From the NCBI GenBank assembly GCA_036847245.1, contig DAIUAL010000012.1, positions 1-31,280 of the forward strand: 31,280 bases of DNA. Direction: 5' to 3'. The notes under the pieces are model-generated. The model worked only from the letters and a program-made list of their open reading frames with translations, was not told where the DNA came from and did not search any database. Shown here piece by piece: positions 1-8,970 of this stretch; within the stretch, counting starts at the first letter, position 1; the number at the start of each line of letters is the position of its first letter. The DNA is from UBA4661 sp002405405 (GTDB lineage: Bacteria; Bacteroidota; Ignavibacteria; Kapaibacteriales; UBA4661). A program made the translations under genes and the position numbers.

Positions 1-564
1 TTCTACGACATCAAGGGCATAGCTGAATCATTGGGTTTTGTTTTTCGGATTGATGATATCAGCTTTGTTCCCAATACTGAGCGCACAGGTATGTATGGTG
101 TTTTCTCACCGAACTCTGCACTTATTCTTCGTAAAAAACAAGAAATCGGGATTGTCGGCGAAATCGCTCCGGCTATCCTCAAACATTTTGGCATTGAAAC
201 ACCCGTAATGATAGCATCATTCAATCTCGAGCTCCTGAGTACCAATGCACTTCGCAAGCGCACCTACACCAGTGTTTCACCATATCCGGTTGTTGAACGC
301 GATGTAGCATTTGTGGTTGATGCATCGCTTCATAGCGATGTTCTTCGTACAACCATTGCCGGTGCAGGTGGTGCATTCTTGCGTTCGGTACGCATTTTCG
401 ATGTGTTTGAACATGCGTCGCTTGGCGAAGGTAAAAAGAGTTTGGCGTACAGTATCCAGTTTAATTCTTCGGAACGCACCCTGCTCGACCATGAGGTCGA
501 TACTGCCATGAAAGCTATTGTTGATCGAGTTGCAACCGAGCATAGCGGTGTGTTGCGCGGATAG
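1..564 (+). CDS. pheT: Phenylalanine--tRNA ligase beta subunit, C-terminal part (partial at window start)
   Basis: The 5' end lies outside the window; 187 codons are visible up to a TAG stop. PheT forms the (alpha-beta)2 enzyme that charges tRNA-Phe in the cytoplasm. The first ~90 residues (FYDIKGIAESLG..., then GIVGEIAPAILKHFGI) match the B5-to-catalytic-like core region, where the phrase 'GEI.P..L..F.I' is typical of the beta subunit. The last ~95 residues, starting at YTSVSPYPVVERDVAFVVD, are the FDX-ACB anticodon-binding domain that ends all bacterial PheT proteins (S-x-x-P-x-x-x-R-D motif, then VRIFDVFE and GKKSLAYSIQF). The gene ends 17 bases before the stop of the convergent PAP2 gene, with no clear terminator hairpin between them. 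The identification is secure; only the N-terminal portion is unseen. Confidence 0.96.
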   Translation, partial: FYDIKGIAESLGFVFRIDDISFVPNTERTGMYGVFSPNSALILRKKQEIGIVGEIAPAILKHFGIETPVMIASFNLELLSTNALRKRTYTSVSPYPVVERDVAFVVDASLHSDVLRTTIAGAGGAFLRSVRIFDVFEHASLGEGKKSLAYSIQFNSSERTLLDHEVDTAMKAIVDRVATEHSGVLRG

Positions 565-581
565 ACATGAAAATCTCTCCT

Positions 582-1550
582 CTACGCCGAAGGGAATCCC
601 CTGCGATAGAGCCACAGACGAAAGCGCGGTGCAAGCCAGTGGGTTATCACCGCGCAGATCGTTCCCGCAAGAACATCCACCACATAGTGATACCGCAGAT
701 ACAAGGTGGCAAAAATCAGACTACCACCAATGACGACAAAAAACCAGCGCAATCTTGATTGATACTTGAATGCCAAAAAGATGTTCATAAGGGTGAGCAT
801 GGTGTGTCCGCTTGGCATACAATCACGGTGCACAATCTCGGCAGGATTTGGGATATTCGGTGGCAACCCTGCCCCTGCATTCACCACACCACGAAAAAAG
901 TCCGTCAGCAATATACCCGGCATTTCTTGAGAAAGTTTGCTAAAATCATGAAGGGTAAAGCGCGGACCAATAGCGGGTGTACAATAATACAGCAGGTACG
1001 AAATAAAAAATCCGAAGCCAATCGTGTAGGCAAAGTACAGAACATCTGAGTCACGTTTTTTACACACCAACTCCGCCCCTTGCATGATGGGCAAAAAGAA
1101 AAACAACATATAGGTAAACTGCAAGTATTCCGTCAATATCGGGTGTGTAATCCGTGCCAACAAATGTGTTGGGTGGTTGCCAAAAGGAACGCCAATCAAC
1201 ATATAATCTAATGCAATCAGGGTTGCATCAACATCATGCGAATTGATAGCCGGAAGGAATGTCAGTGTTTGTTCATAAATCGTCGGAATCAACGCAACCA
1301 GATAAAATCGCCGTGCTATCGAGATAATGCTTCCTGCACCAATTGAATCGGCAACAATCAAACCAAGGACACCGAAAGCAATCATGAGATTGATCAACAT
1401 GATTGTGCCACTCATCGGCACTTGCGTGTACGTGATCCCCCCCAGTATAAAGTTCAAAGCCAGCATGAAAAAACTGCACACATCGGCGGCAGTCAAGACA
1501 TCCCGTACATTGATTGCAATAAACTGCTTATGAAAAGAAGATGTTTCCAT
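582..1550 (-). CDS. PAP2-family membrane phosphatase / phosphotransferase
   Basis: A 322-residue polytopic inner-membrane protein of the PAP2 superfamily. These enzymes hydrolyse or transfer phosphate from lipid phosphates such as phosphatidate, undecaprenyl pyrophosphate or sphingolipid-type substrates. The three signature motifs are visible in order: TPAIGPR with Arg197, MPSGHT with Ser247, Gly248 and catalytic His249, and LRYHYVVD with Arg286, His288 and Asp292. There are about six or more hydrophobic segments. The layout, with the motifs in the C-terminal half, resembles the inositol-phosphorylceramide-synthase-like PAP2 branch (PAP2_3) more than short PgpB proteins. It starts at ATG 1550 without a strong Shine-Dalgarno sequence. 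It is the last gene of the minus-strand run, 92 bases after the DinB/MDMPI-like gene, and its stop faces pheT. The substrate cannot be told from sequence. Confidence 0.85.
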   Translation of the reverse strand: METSSFHKQFIAINVRDVLTAADVCSFFMLALNFILGGITYTQVPMSGTIMLINLMIAFGVLGLIVADSIGAGSIISIARRFYLVALIPTIYEQTLTFLPAINSHDVDATLIALDYMLIGVPFGNHPTHLLARITHPILTEYLQFTYMLFFFLPIMQGAELVCKKRDSDVLYFAYTIGFGFFISYLLYYCTPAIGPRFTLHDFSKLSQEMPGILLTDFFRGVVNAGAGLPPNIPNPAEIVHRDCMPSGHTMLTLMNIFLAFKYQSRLRWFFVVIGGSLIFATLYLRYHYVVDVLAGTICAVITHWLAPRFRLWLYRRGFPSA

Positions 1551-1642
1551 GGGCTGAAAATTCTGTGAATATGTTCATCGTTTGCATTACACGAGTGTCT
1601 TGACACACCCCCCCTCCGCTGATTTTCCCTGCGTACACACAC

Positions 1643-2464
1643 CTATGCCATTACCGCAAGCACGGAAAAAATATGCTCTCCTAATTGTCGATTACCATCT
1701 ATCCTCACCCATGCTTCGGCTTGCACACGCGACATTCCTTTCGTGAACATACGCCATGCAATACGACCATCAATCGTTATACGACACGCTTTTGTAGGAG
1801 GTTCTTCAACAAAACACCACGCATCGAATGTTTTCTGCAAGAACCAATCACCGCCACCCTCACCTGTGATATGCACATGAATCGTCGTGTGTATATCCGC
1901 CGATACATCACGATAATGATGAGGCAATGCGCGTATCGACGTTGCAAGATACGGATGATAGAATTTCTTTGTCATCAATACTTCTTCACATTCCAAAGCC
2001 AAGCGTATTTGCTGTTGATGATGCCACTTTTCGGTGTATTCACGAGCAATATGAAACCAATTCACAGACTCTGCCTCACCTGCCCATGCCACCGACCACA
2101 CAGCAGGAGCCATCATGTCCAGCGTTGCCAAATAGGCACGATACTCCTGTCCTGATTGTTCTAACAACTCCATAAGAATACGTGGACTGACACGTCGCAT
2201 TGCTTGAACCCACTCTGTATTCAAGCGATTGAGATATTCTACCAAGGTGCGATATGAATCAATGCCTTGGGGTGGATCACCAACATAACCATCACGGAGC
2301 ATCGAGAGCGTGCGTAGGTTTCCATCAAGAAGATGCGCCACAATATCCTTCACTGTCCACTGCGGAGCAGTGGTACGAAGAGACCACTGTTCCTCCGTAA
2401 GTGAACGAAGCAGATCAATCAAACATCGATCAAGATCGGCGAAAAGATGCAATGTTGCAATCAT
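1643..2464 (-). CDS. DinB / maleylpyruvate isomerase-like metal-dependent protein
   Basis: A 273-residue protein with a four-helix DinB-type domain as in mycothiol-dependent maleylpyruvate isomerase (MDMPI). Support comes from the N-terminal W-T-V-K-D-I-V-A-H-L-L phrase (His44) and the helix REYTEKWHHQQQIR. Glu145 and His149 of that helix match the spacing of the family's second and third metal ligands, so the metal site (His/Glu/His) looks complete. A C-terminal ~90-residue region (TIHVHITGEGGGDW..., then CRITIDGRIAWRMFTKG) fits the SCP2-like C-terminal domain that often follows the MDMPI fold. The family uses a low-molecular-weight thiol as cofactor. Mycothiol is not expected in the FCB group, so bacillithiol or an unrelated nucleophile is my inference and the reaction is unknown. 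Its ATG overlaps the rsmA stop by 4 bases (ATGA), which implies translational coupling. Confidence 0.75.
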   Translation of the reverse strand: MIATLHLFADLDRCLIDLLRSLTEEQWSLRTTAPQWTVKDIVAHLLDGNLRTLSMLRDGYVGDPPQGIDSYRTLVEYLNRLNTEWVQAMRRVSPRILMELLEQSGQEYRAYLATLDMMAPAVWSVAWAGEAESVNWFHIAREYTEKWHHQQQIRLALECEEVLMTKKFYHPYLATSIRALPHHYRDVSADIHTTIHVHITGEGGGDWFLQKTFDAWCFVEEPPTKACRITIDGRIAWRMFTKGMSRVQAEAWVRIDGNRQLGEHIFSVLAVMA

Positions 2465-3393
2465 GTTGTAATCTTTCCAGCTTTGTTTCTCATAATGGCA
2501 ATAAAGTCTGCCAACCGCACAAAGTCAGGTGCTGTGAGTTCTTCTGCGCGCTTGCGAAAGACAGCAATACCTTCTTGCTCGGAATGCGTAACAATTTCCT
2601 CAATCGACAATGGTATAGATGAAAGTGCACTTCCTAAGGCATTGGCAAGAACCTTTCTGCGCTGGTGAAATGCCATCCGTACAAGAGGTTGTACACGACG
2701 AAAAACATCTTGGGCACCATCATGCAAAAAATCGAATTGTACAACGCTTGATGTAACATTCGGCTTTGGGAAAAAACACTGTGGCGACACATGTGTAACA
2801 ATTCTTGCTTGCGCCACTAATGCTGTTGCCACCGATAGCACACCATATTCTTTTGTGCGGGGTTTGGCAACGATTCGCTCGGCAACTTCTTTTTGCATCA
2901 TGATGACCGCACGGCGGATATGCCCGCTCTGCTCAAACAAGCGAAATAAAATATCACTTGTGATGTAATAGGGAATATTCCCTACTACACGTGCAAGCCG
3001 AGTGTCTGATTCAAGGGTCTGTTCAGCATTTTGCTTGGTACGTATAAGCTCATCAAAAGGAATTTTCAAGAAATCACCATGACGAAGCAACAAGCGTTTC
3101 TCACGAAGTGCCGATGCAAACTTTTCCTCTAAGAGTGCAATTGCTCGATCGTCCATATCGACAGCAGTAAGCGTAGCAGGAAATTCCAGCAACATACCAG
3201 TCAGTGCACCTTCGCCCGGACCGATTTCGATGAGATGATCGCCTGCCGTAATACCAATACTTTCAACAATTTTCCGAGCAATATTTTTATCAATCAAAAA
3301 ATTTTGCCCCAAGGATTTCTTTGGTGCAATGTGCCCCGGCGATGGCATTCCATGCTCTTTTTGCCTATGTTCTTTGTGCCCATAGTATTTCAT
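2461..3393 (-). CDS. rsmA: 16S rRNA (adenine1518/1519-N6,N6)-dimethyltransferase RsmA (KsgA)
   Basis: RsmA dimethylates two adjacent adenines in the 3'-terminal hairpin of 16S rRNA during late small-subunit assembly, using S-adenosylmethionine. The family opening KKSLGQNFLID is at residues 25-35. The SAM-binding motif I is IEIGPGEGALT (55-65), the acidic ribose-binding end of strand 2 is AVDMD (77-81), and the catalytic motif IV is NIPYYIT (139-145). The C-terminal helical domain with PKPNVTSSVV is also present. At 310 residues it is slightly longer than usual because of a basic 15-residue N-terminal extension. A start at Met16 is possible, but the upstream ATG at 3393 overlaps the HIT gene stop in an ATGA and is therefore preferred. 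It is tightly coupled at both ends (4-base overlaps) in the envelope-related minus-strand run. Confidence 0.96.
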   Translation of the reverse strand: MKYYGHKEHRQKEHGMPSPGHIAPKKSLGQNFLIDKNIARKIVESIGITAGDHLIEIGPGEGALTGMLLEFPATLTAVDMDDRAIALLEEKFASALREKRLLLRHGDFLKIPFDELIRTKQNAEQTLESDTRLARVVGNIPYYITSDILFRLFEQSGHIRRAVIMMQKEVAERIVAKPRTKEYGVLSVATALVAQARIVTHVSPQCFFPKPNVTSSVVQFDFLHDGAQDVFRRVQPLVRMAFHQRRKVLANALGSALSSIPLSIEEIVTHSEQEGIAVFRKRAEELTAPDFVRLADFIAIMRNKAGKITT

Positions 3394-3914
3394 ACTTTTC
3401 CTTGCTCCCGATACTGCTGAAAACCCTTCCGTATTTGTTCATACATATCTTCCATCGCCGATGATATCATTCGTATATCGGCAATGACAGGCATAAAGTT
3501 GGCATCACCATTCCAGCGTGGCACAAGATGAATATGCAAATGCCCCGGCACGCCCGCACCCGCACTCTGCCCCAAGTTGATACCGATATTCATCCCATGA
3601 CAACGGAGAGTTTGCGTTAAGACACGCTCAGCGATACGCACCGCATTCATCATATCCTGATATACAACCGCAGGCAGAGCATGCAAATCACCGCAATGCT
3701 CATTCGGTGCAATCATAAGATGCCCCGCATTGTACGGATAACGATTTAAGATTGCAAAACACTCTTGAAATCGTGCTACTGTATATGTTTCATGATCGGG
3801 AACAATTCTCTGCGATGCAGAGCACAAAAAACATTCTTCCTTATCCGCATTCTTTTGCGCTTGGCTAGCCGAAAGAATATACTGCGAACGCCATGGCGAC
3901 CACATCTGATCCAT
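3390..3914 (-). CDS. HIT-family nucleotide hydrolase / AP4A phosphorylase-like
   Basis: A 174-residue histidine-triad protein. The catalytic motif GHLHIHLVPRW carries His125, His127 and His129, where the last histidines form and stabilise the nucleotidyl intermediate. The N-terminal M-W-S-P-W-R-x-x-Y-I phrase (residues 4-12) and the CFLC pair (Cys28/Cys31) are typical of the branch containing mycobacterial AP4A phosphorylase and many HIT proteins of FCB and actinobacterial genomes. The A-I-L-N-R-Y-P-Y-N-A-G-H-L phrase at 54-66 is the other conserved part of the fold. The likely substrate is a dinucleoside polyphosphate or other AMP-linked small molecule in the cytoplasm; which one cannot be told. 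Its stop overlaps the rsmA start by 4 bases, and the OstA-like gene lies 51 bases upstream. Confidence 0.9.
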   Translation of the reverse strand: MDQMWSPWRSQYILSASQAQKNADKEECFLCSASQRIVPDHETYTVARFQECFAILNRYPYNAGHLMIAPNEHCGDLHALPAVVYQDMMNAVRIAERVLTQTLRCHGMNIGINLGQSAGAGVPGHLHIHLVPRWNGDANFMPVIADIRMISSAMEDMYEQIRKGFQQYREQGKV

Positions 3915-3965
3915 AGACTCTCTTCCATTGAAATTACAATGACTACAAATTCTTTTTTATCTCAG

Positions 3966-5546
3966 TCAAAGCGTCTTTTTTATCGTCGATTTTTGCTTCG
4001 AGTTTCCTTTTTTATCATGATTTTTTGGCTTAGAATCAATGTTTTCTGGTTGCACTTTCACTTTCTGTTGCTCGACTGACTTCGTAATCGTTTCCATTCT
4101 TTTGCGTGCTGTTGCATTCAGTGGCGGTAATATCGGACGGTTAAATTCTCGCCGAAAATTTTTCAAACGCAGATCTTCATTCACCTTACGCTCGGCAATA
4201 TGTTCGGGAATATATTCTCCTTCAGCAATGTTAAGCCACACGACATCGCGTACCGTGCCACTATCGAGTGCGATGACAATGGTATCAGCACTAACGCGCG
4301 TTGCGCCATTAGGCGACATTGCTTTGACAGAATCTTCTTCAAACTGAAAATACACACTGAAGGCTTTACCCGTACCACGAATTGTACGAACAGTATCGCG
4401 AATAATCGTAATACCAATACGTTCTGCCGATAACTGATTGCATCGCTCTTGGTTGGAAGAATCTGCCTGCGAAATCGAGAATGCCTTGCCGATTGCAAGA
4501 ATCTCTTCGGGACGATTGTTCGCTAACCGCACATACAATGAATCGCCGTAGAGCTGGGTTGAGTCAAGCCACATCAGTGGTGCTTGCAAAAAATCAACAC
4601 CCGGTATGCCTGTCATCGTAAGGTGTTGATAGGGTTCGGGCAATAGTGCCGATGGTTTTCCCGACACCACCGCTTTACGCGATTTAACATACTGCCCACG
4701 CTCGCCACGCGCCGCCAATGCCCCCCGCACCATTGCCACAGCACCATCAGCAATGTAGAGTTCACGATTATCCTCTCGAATAGATTCTAAGATATTGCCG
4801 GTCAGCATGAGTGTATCATAGCGCATGGCAGGTGATTGCTGAGAACTTGAAGTGAGAGTACTATCAGTATCTTTTTTAGTAGAATCAATTTGATACATCA
4901 ATGGAGCACGATATACGCCATTGATGACAGCACCGCGCACACGGGCATAGTTCGTTTGCTTGATATGCACCAGCGAATCACCCAGCAAATATACTCGTGC
5001 ATATTTTCCGGAAGCAAAGACATTACCCATTGCATAGCTGTTTTGCGACGCATAGCGATACTCCAACGTATCAGCCGTAATGCGAATAGAATCATTTTGC
5101 ACATCGACTGACTGCACAAATCGTGCAATCCGCGTTGTTGTGTTGTAATTCCCCATTTTTGAGCGTGTTTCAGTATCTCGATCACGAAGGACTAATCCAC
5201 TCACACTGGACACAGTGCGTGTCATGCCGTCATATTCTGCCATCGGCGTTTCGATAGTTACTGTTCCCTGCGTAAAAACCACATTGCCGATCAGCGTAGC
5301 ACGATTGCGTGTAATGTATTGAATTGCTTTTGTACACCGCACGACAGCATCACCTTGGCGCAAAACAACATTCCCAATGAGATCACGGATAATTTCCGTA
5401 TCGGTCGAGCGTCCCACCAAACTATCAGCATTTTCCAAAATAATCGGCTGAGTGCTTTGCTGTGGGTCAGTATTCTCTTGTGCATAGAGCAAGACGGTAC
5501 TCCATACACTCAACAGCCACGATACGACAATCACTAAACGCATCAT
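3966..5546 (-). CDS. OstA/LptA-like outer-membrane biogenesis protein
   Basis: A 526-residue exported protein. Residues 1-22 form a signal peptide (MMRLVIVVSWLLSVWSTVLL, then YAQ as the likely signal-peptidase I site). The body is a series of short beta-strand repeats of the OstA type, such as LVGRSTDTEIIRDLIGNVVL, ATLIGNVVFTQGTVTIET, NYNTTTRIARFVQSVDVQND and NSYAMGNVFASGKYARVYL. They resemble the OstA-like N-terminal domain found widely in Bacteroidota. This fold forms the periplasmic bridge that carries LPS to the outer membrane, so a role in LPS transport is inferred. The C-terminal ~60 residues are a highly basic Lys/Gln-rich tail (KVKVQPENIDSKPKNHDKKG). The ATG overlaps the stop of the YfhO-like gene by 4 bases, and kdsC lies upstream in the same run, in keeping with an LPS role. 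Confidence 0.8.
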   Translation of the reverse strand: MMRLVIVVSWLLSVWSTVLLYAQENTDPQQSTQPIILENADSLVGRSTDTEIIRDLIGNVVLRQGDAVVRCTKAIQYITRNRATLIGNVVFTQGTVTIETPMAEYDGMTRTVSSVSGLVLRDRDTETRSKMGNYNTTTRIARFVQSVDVQNDSIRITADTLEYRYASQNSYAMGNVFASGKYARVYLLGDSLVHIKQTNYARVRGAVINGVYRAPLMYQIDSTKKDTDSTLTSSSQQSPAMRYDTLMLTGNILESIREDNRELYIADGAVAMVRGALAARGERGQYVKSRKAVVSGKPSALLPEPYQHLTMTGIPGVDFLQAPLMWLDSTQLYGDSLYVRLANNRPEEILAIGKAFSISQADSSNQERCNQLSAERIGITIIRDTVRTIRGTGKAFSVYFQFEEDSVKAMSPNGATRVSADTIVIALDSGTVRDVVWLNIAEGEYIPEHIAERKVNEDLRLKNFRREFNRPILPPLNATARKRMETITKSVEQQKVKVQPENIDSKPKNHDKKGNSKQKSTIKKTL

Positions 5547-7912
5547 GCTTCGCTCTCGGATGATGAGGATTGATTGCGTTCACGCCAATCACCAATCTGC
5601 AAAACGATCAATCCCACCACCACGCAACCCAAGACACTAAGAGTAATAGTCGAGCCAAGAGCAAAAGCCGGTGAACGGAAGCGCAGTGTAACGCTATGCT
5701 CACCCGCCGGAATAGCCACACCACGAAAACAGGTATTGACACGATAAAGCCTTGCGGGCTGACCGTCTAACTCCACCTCGAATGCCGGATACCAAATGTC
5801 ACTCACAACAAGTAATCCGCTTGCAGGTGTCATGACAGTGTATGTCTGTGTATTGGGTGAATACAGTGTGCATCGTACAACCGCTGATGTTGTTTCGGCG
5901 GTGGTAGAAACAGTCAATGGTAATGGTTCTTCAACTATTGCTGTACTGCGATAATCAAAGTTTGATTGTTGCATAAGCGAAGGAATTTCTGCTATCGGAG
6001 CAACATGTACCTGATACACCATCCGTGCAAATGGCAGCGCAGTCGGTCGTTCGGCAAAGTACGCTCCGCGCTCAGCATCTTGTTTGATTTCATAGCGAAT
6101 GCTCAACATATCATGAGTAGCATCGGCATTCATGGCGGGCGGCATCCGACGCTGTAAGAGTAATTGATTATACCCCTCGAACATCATTATTGGCGAAATC
6201 ATGCCTTGATTGCGCTGCATAGTTGTCATGCCACGCTCTCGTGTTTTTACCCGAAAAAGCGTATCAGGTGGCACAATCGATAATGCTTTACTCAATGCAG
6301 GTGGCAAGGCATAGGCTTGCGTCGGAGAGCGATCGCCAAGATTAAAACTACCACCCTCGACATATAATTGCGCGAACACAATCACTCCGGCACTGAGTGC
6401 AAGAATACCAGCCGGGAAAAGACGCTTGACAAACAGGACAACAACACCAAGCATAGCAAGTGCAAAAATGAGCGCACTTGTACCGCTTGATTGTACAGCC
6501 GGTAATGTTGCAGGTGGTACATCATAAAAACTTGGCAACACACCGCTTGCCACCATAAGGGCAATAACCACCGGAATACTTCCGGCAAGCACAACATTGC
6601 GAAGCGATACCTCTTGTTTGTTGCTCCGTGCATGGCGCAGCAAAGCATCAAGCGCGATTGCACCAACAATCGGGACACCGCAGTACACATACAGCATCAT
6701 TCGCGCCGGGATACGAAATTGGTTGAAATATGGTAAAGCGAACATCCATTCAAATAAGAAACCATGTTTCCCAAGTGCATATAAAAAACCGAAGACCATT
6801 GCCCCACTCATCATCCACACACGCGAACGATGCCCACGTACAGCGAATGCTATACACATCAAGACCATCGTTGCCGAACCCGCATAAAAGCTTGTTTCCC
6901 AGTAGTAATAGTATGGCGTGTCCTGCAAATACCATGGAGCAGGATTATTCTGTGTTGATGATGATGAACCGAATAGTTTGGGTACAACACTTGTGAAAAT
7001 TTGTCCGAAAGCTAGCGAGCCATCGACTGCTTTTTCGTACGTCATAGTACTCCTCTCGGAAAGTGTTGCCAGTTCCTGCGAGGGCAAGAGTTGAATAGCA
7101 AAAATTCCTCCGGCGATAGCAATCACCGCAAGCGAACGAATTTTTTGATGGCTTGCCGTCAACACCCTTTTACCCATCGGTTCATCAGCTGATTTCAGAA
7201 ATCGTTCTGTCACCATGTATGCCATGACGATACCCAAAAGCAGAGCAATGTACAGCGTTGTTTGCGGGTGTCCGGAAAGCATAGTTATACCAAAGAGCAG
7301 TCCTGCAAAAAGAGTGTGCTTCCATGCCGTCCGAGCAGATTTTTCTTCAATACTCCGCACAAAATGCAGAAGGATAAAAGGCAGCCACGCACAATGATAT
7401 ACCATCATCGGGTGAAACAAATGGCATACCATCATACCAGAAAAACCATATACGATACCACCAACCAAACTTGCTACACTCGTGATATTCCATGAACGCA
7501 GCAGTAGTGCCATACCTATTTGCGCAACAACCACATGCGCGAGTATCAGTAGCTGTAATGCCATAACCGACACTGCTCCATTCTGCACAAAAAGTGCGAG
7601 AAGCATATTCGGCGGATAGAAAAAACCAACCTGAACATCAGCAAGAAAGGGCATTCCATTAAAGGAAAATGGATTCCAAAAGGGCAATTCACCTTGTGCT
7701 AGATGCCGTGCGGCATAGGACTGAATCGGATATGTCTGCTCGATGAAATCCTCCCACAAGAATGCTTTCCCCATGATAATTGGGAAGAAAAAGATAATCG
7801 TGAGAAGCAGAAAAATTCCCATCATCATCCATAAGGAAATCTCAAGATGGTGTTCTTCTATATGCGATTTCAGCGGCGTAACTATTGTCGAACGGTGTTG
7901 CTGTCGTGCCAT
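5543..7912 (-). CDS. YfhO-family polytopic membrane protein (putative GT-C-like glycosyltransferase)
   Basis: A 789-residue integral membrane protein with a dozen or more hydrophobic helices in its first ~520 residues and a final helix near residues 755-775. Between them is a beta-rich non-membrane domain (TYTVMTPASGLLVVSDIWYP, then GVAIPAGEHSVTLRFRSP). This layout and phrases such as QSYAARHLAQGELPFWNPFSF, LSGHPQTTLY and FNQFRIPARMM are typical of bacterial YfhO proteins (PF09586). Some members modify lipoteichoic acid or other surface polymers with sugars donated by a lipid carrier. In FCB genomes they usually sit among surface polysaccharide genes. The context here (GT2 enzyme, kdsC, OstA-like) points to surface glycan or LPS modification, although the donor and acceptor are unknown. 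It overlaps the next gene by 4 bases. Confidence 0.85.
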   Translation of the reverse strand: MARQQHRSTIVTPLKSHIEEHHLEISLWMMMGIFLLLTIIFFFPIIMGKAFLWEDFIEQTYPIQSYAARHLAQGELPFWNPFSFNGMPFLADVQVGFFYPPNMLLALFVQNGAVSVMALQLLILAHVVVAQIGMALLLRSWNITSVASLVGGIVYGFSGMMVCHLFHPMMVYHCAWLPFILLHFVRSIEEKSARTAWKHTLFAGLLFGITMLSGHPQTTLYIALLLGIVMAYMVTERFLKSADEPMGKRVLTASHQKIRSLAVIAIAGGIFAIQLLPSQELATLSERSTMTYEKAVDGSLAFGQIFTSVVPKLFGSSSSTQNNPAPWYLQDTPYYYYWETSFYAGSATMVLMCIAFAVRGHRSRVWMMSGAMVFGFLYALGKHGFLFEWMFALPYFNQFRIPARMMLYVYCGVPIVGAIALDALLRHARSNKQEVSLRNVVLAGSIPVVIALMVASGVLPSFYDVPPATLPAVQSSGTSALIFALAMLGVVVLFVKRLFPAGILALSAGVIVFAQLYVEGGSFNLGDRSPTQAYALPPALSKALSIVPPDTLFRVKTRERGMTTMQRNQGMISPIMMFEGYNQLLLQRRMPPAMNADATHDMLSIRYEIKQDAERGAYFAERPTALPFARMVYQVHVAPIAEIPSLMQQSNFDYRSTAIVEEPLPLTVSTTAETTSAVVRCTLYSPNTQTYTVMTPASGLLVVSDIWYPAFEVELDGQPARLYRVNTCFRGVAIPAGEHSVTLRFRSPAFALGSTITLSVLGCVVVGLIVLQIGDWRERNQSSSSESEA

Positions 7913-7960
7913 AGTGAATATCAGAATGAAAAATGAATATCTGAATGAAGACGCGAGAAA

Positions 7961-8968
7961 TTAGACATGATATTTTGACCACAACCAGCGTAGCATAATG
8001 CGATGCTCTGCCGAACGCACTGATGCAATAGCACGTTTCGCAGGACTACTGTAGAAAACGAGTCGCCATGCCATATATCGCCACGCACTACCCAACCATG
8101 TGATCCACCGGAAGAGAACATGTTGACTTCTTGATGGATACAATAATGCGAAATAGCATGTAATACTTTCGACATACCGCTCCGTAGCTCGCTCCATAAC
8201 CTGCTGTGTGGACTGACCACCCAAGTGAATAATACTTGCCGAACGATGGTACCACGAATATTTACGGAGCAATCGCTTGACTTTCTCGCATAAATCAATT
8301 TCCTCAGAATACATAAACAGTTGCTCATTCATACCACCCACCGCACGGAGTTCATTCGTACGAAACAGCATACAACTTCCTTTGACTACTTCAACAATAC
8401 CGGACTTCTCAGGTGCGTATTCGTGGACAGTACGCACACGGGGAATAGCAGGGACAATGCGGCGTAGCATATCAACGATGATCCGTACAACCGGAATATG
8501 CGTATGAAATACTCCCGACAAACGAGGGACATCGAGTACCGTACCTTGCGTTGTACGACCATCAGCATTATATGTATGCGGACCAACACAACCGATATCA
8601 TCATGCTCTGCCATATAAGCAACCATACTGTCGATAGCATGGTTGAGAATAATGGTATCGGGATTCAGAAGTAAAGTATATGCCCCTTGTACAAGGGCAA
8701 TGCCCTGATTATTACCCTTCGTAAAGCCAACATTTTCAGTATTTGCAACAACATGAACTTCAGGAAATTCTTCTTTGAGCATGGTAACAGTGCCATCATG
8801 CGACACATTATCCACCACGATAATCTCGAAGGGAATCGTTGTTTGTGCATACACTGATCGCAAACAATCACGAAGAATATCGCGAGTATTGTAACTGACA
8901 ATTACAATCGACACCAATGGACTCTTCATACTATGCTCCGGCGACAAGGACTTATCATTTTGTACCAT
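7961..8968 (-). CDS. Glycosyltransferase family 2 (rhamnosyltransferase-like)
   Basis: A 335-residue GT-A fold glycosyltransferase that is probably cytoplasmic and membrane-associated. The nucleotide-sugar binding region is clear: VSIVIVSYNTRDILRDCLRS (19-38), VVDNVSHDGT (51-60, the DNxSxDGT motif), and NTENVGFTKGNNQG (76-89). LLLNPDT (99-105) holds Asp104 in the position of the metal-binding DxD. Together these are the hallmark of the wbbL-like family that adds rhamnose or similar sugars to polysaccharides. A weak hydrophobic stretch near the C-terminus (SAWRYMAWRLVFYSS) may anchor it. It starts 2 bases after the kdsC stop (TAAGCATG), so the two are almost surely co-transcribed. Met14 is an alternative start. 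The exact sugar is unknown. Confidence 0.88.
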   Translation of the reverse strand: MVQNDKSLSPEHSMKSPLVSIVIVSYNTRDILRDCLRSVYAQTTIPFEIIVVDNVSHDGTVTMLKEEFPEVHVVANTENVGFTKGNNQGIALVQGAYTLLLNPDTIILNHAIDSMVAYMAEHDDIGCVGPHTYNADGRTTQGTVLDVPRLSGVFHTHIPVVRIIVDMLRRIVPAIPRVRTVHEYAPEKSGIVEVVKGSCMLFRTNELRAVGGMNEQLFMYSEEIDLCEKVKRLLRKYSWYHRSASIIHLGGQSTQQVMERATERYVESITCYFALLYPSRSQHVLFRWITWLGSAWRYMAWRLVFYSSPAKRAIASVRSAEHRIMLRWLWSKYHV

Positions 8969-8970
8969 GC

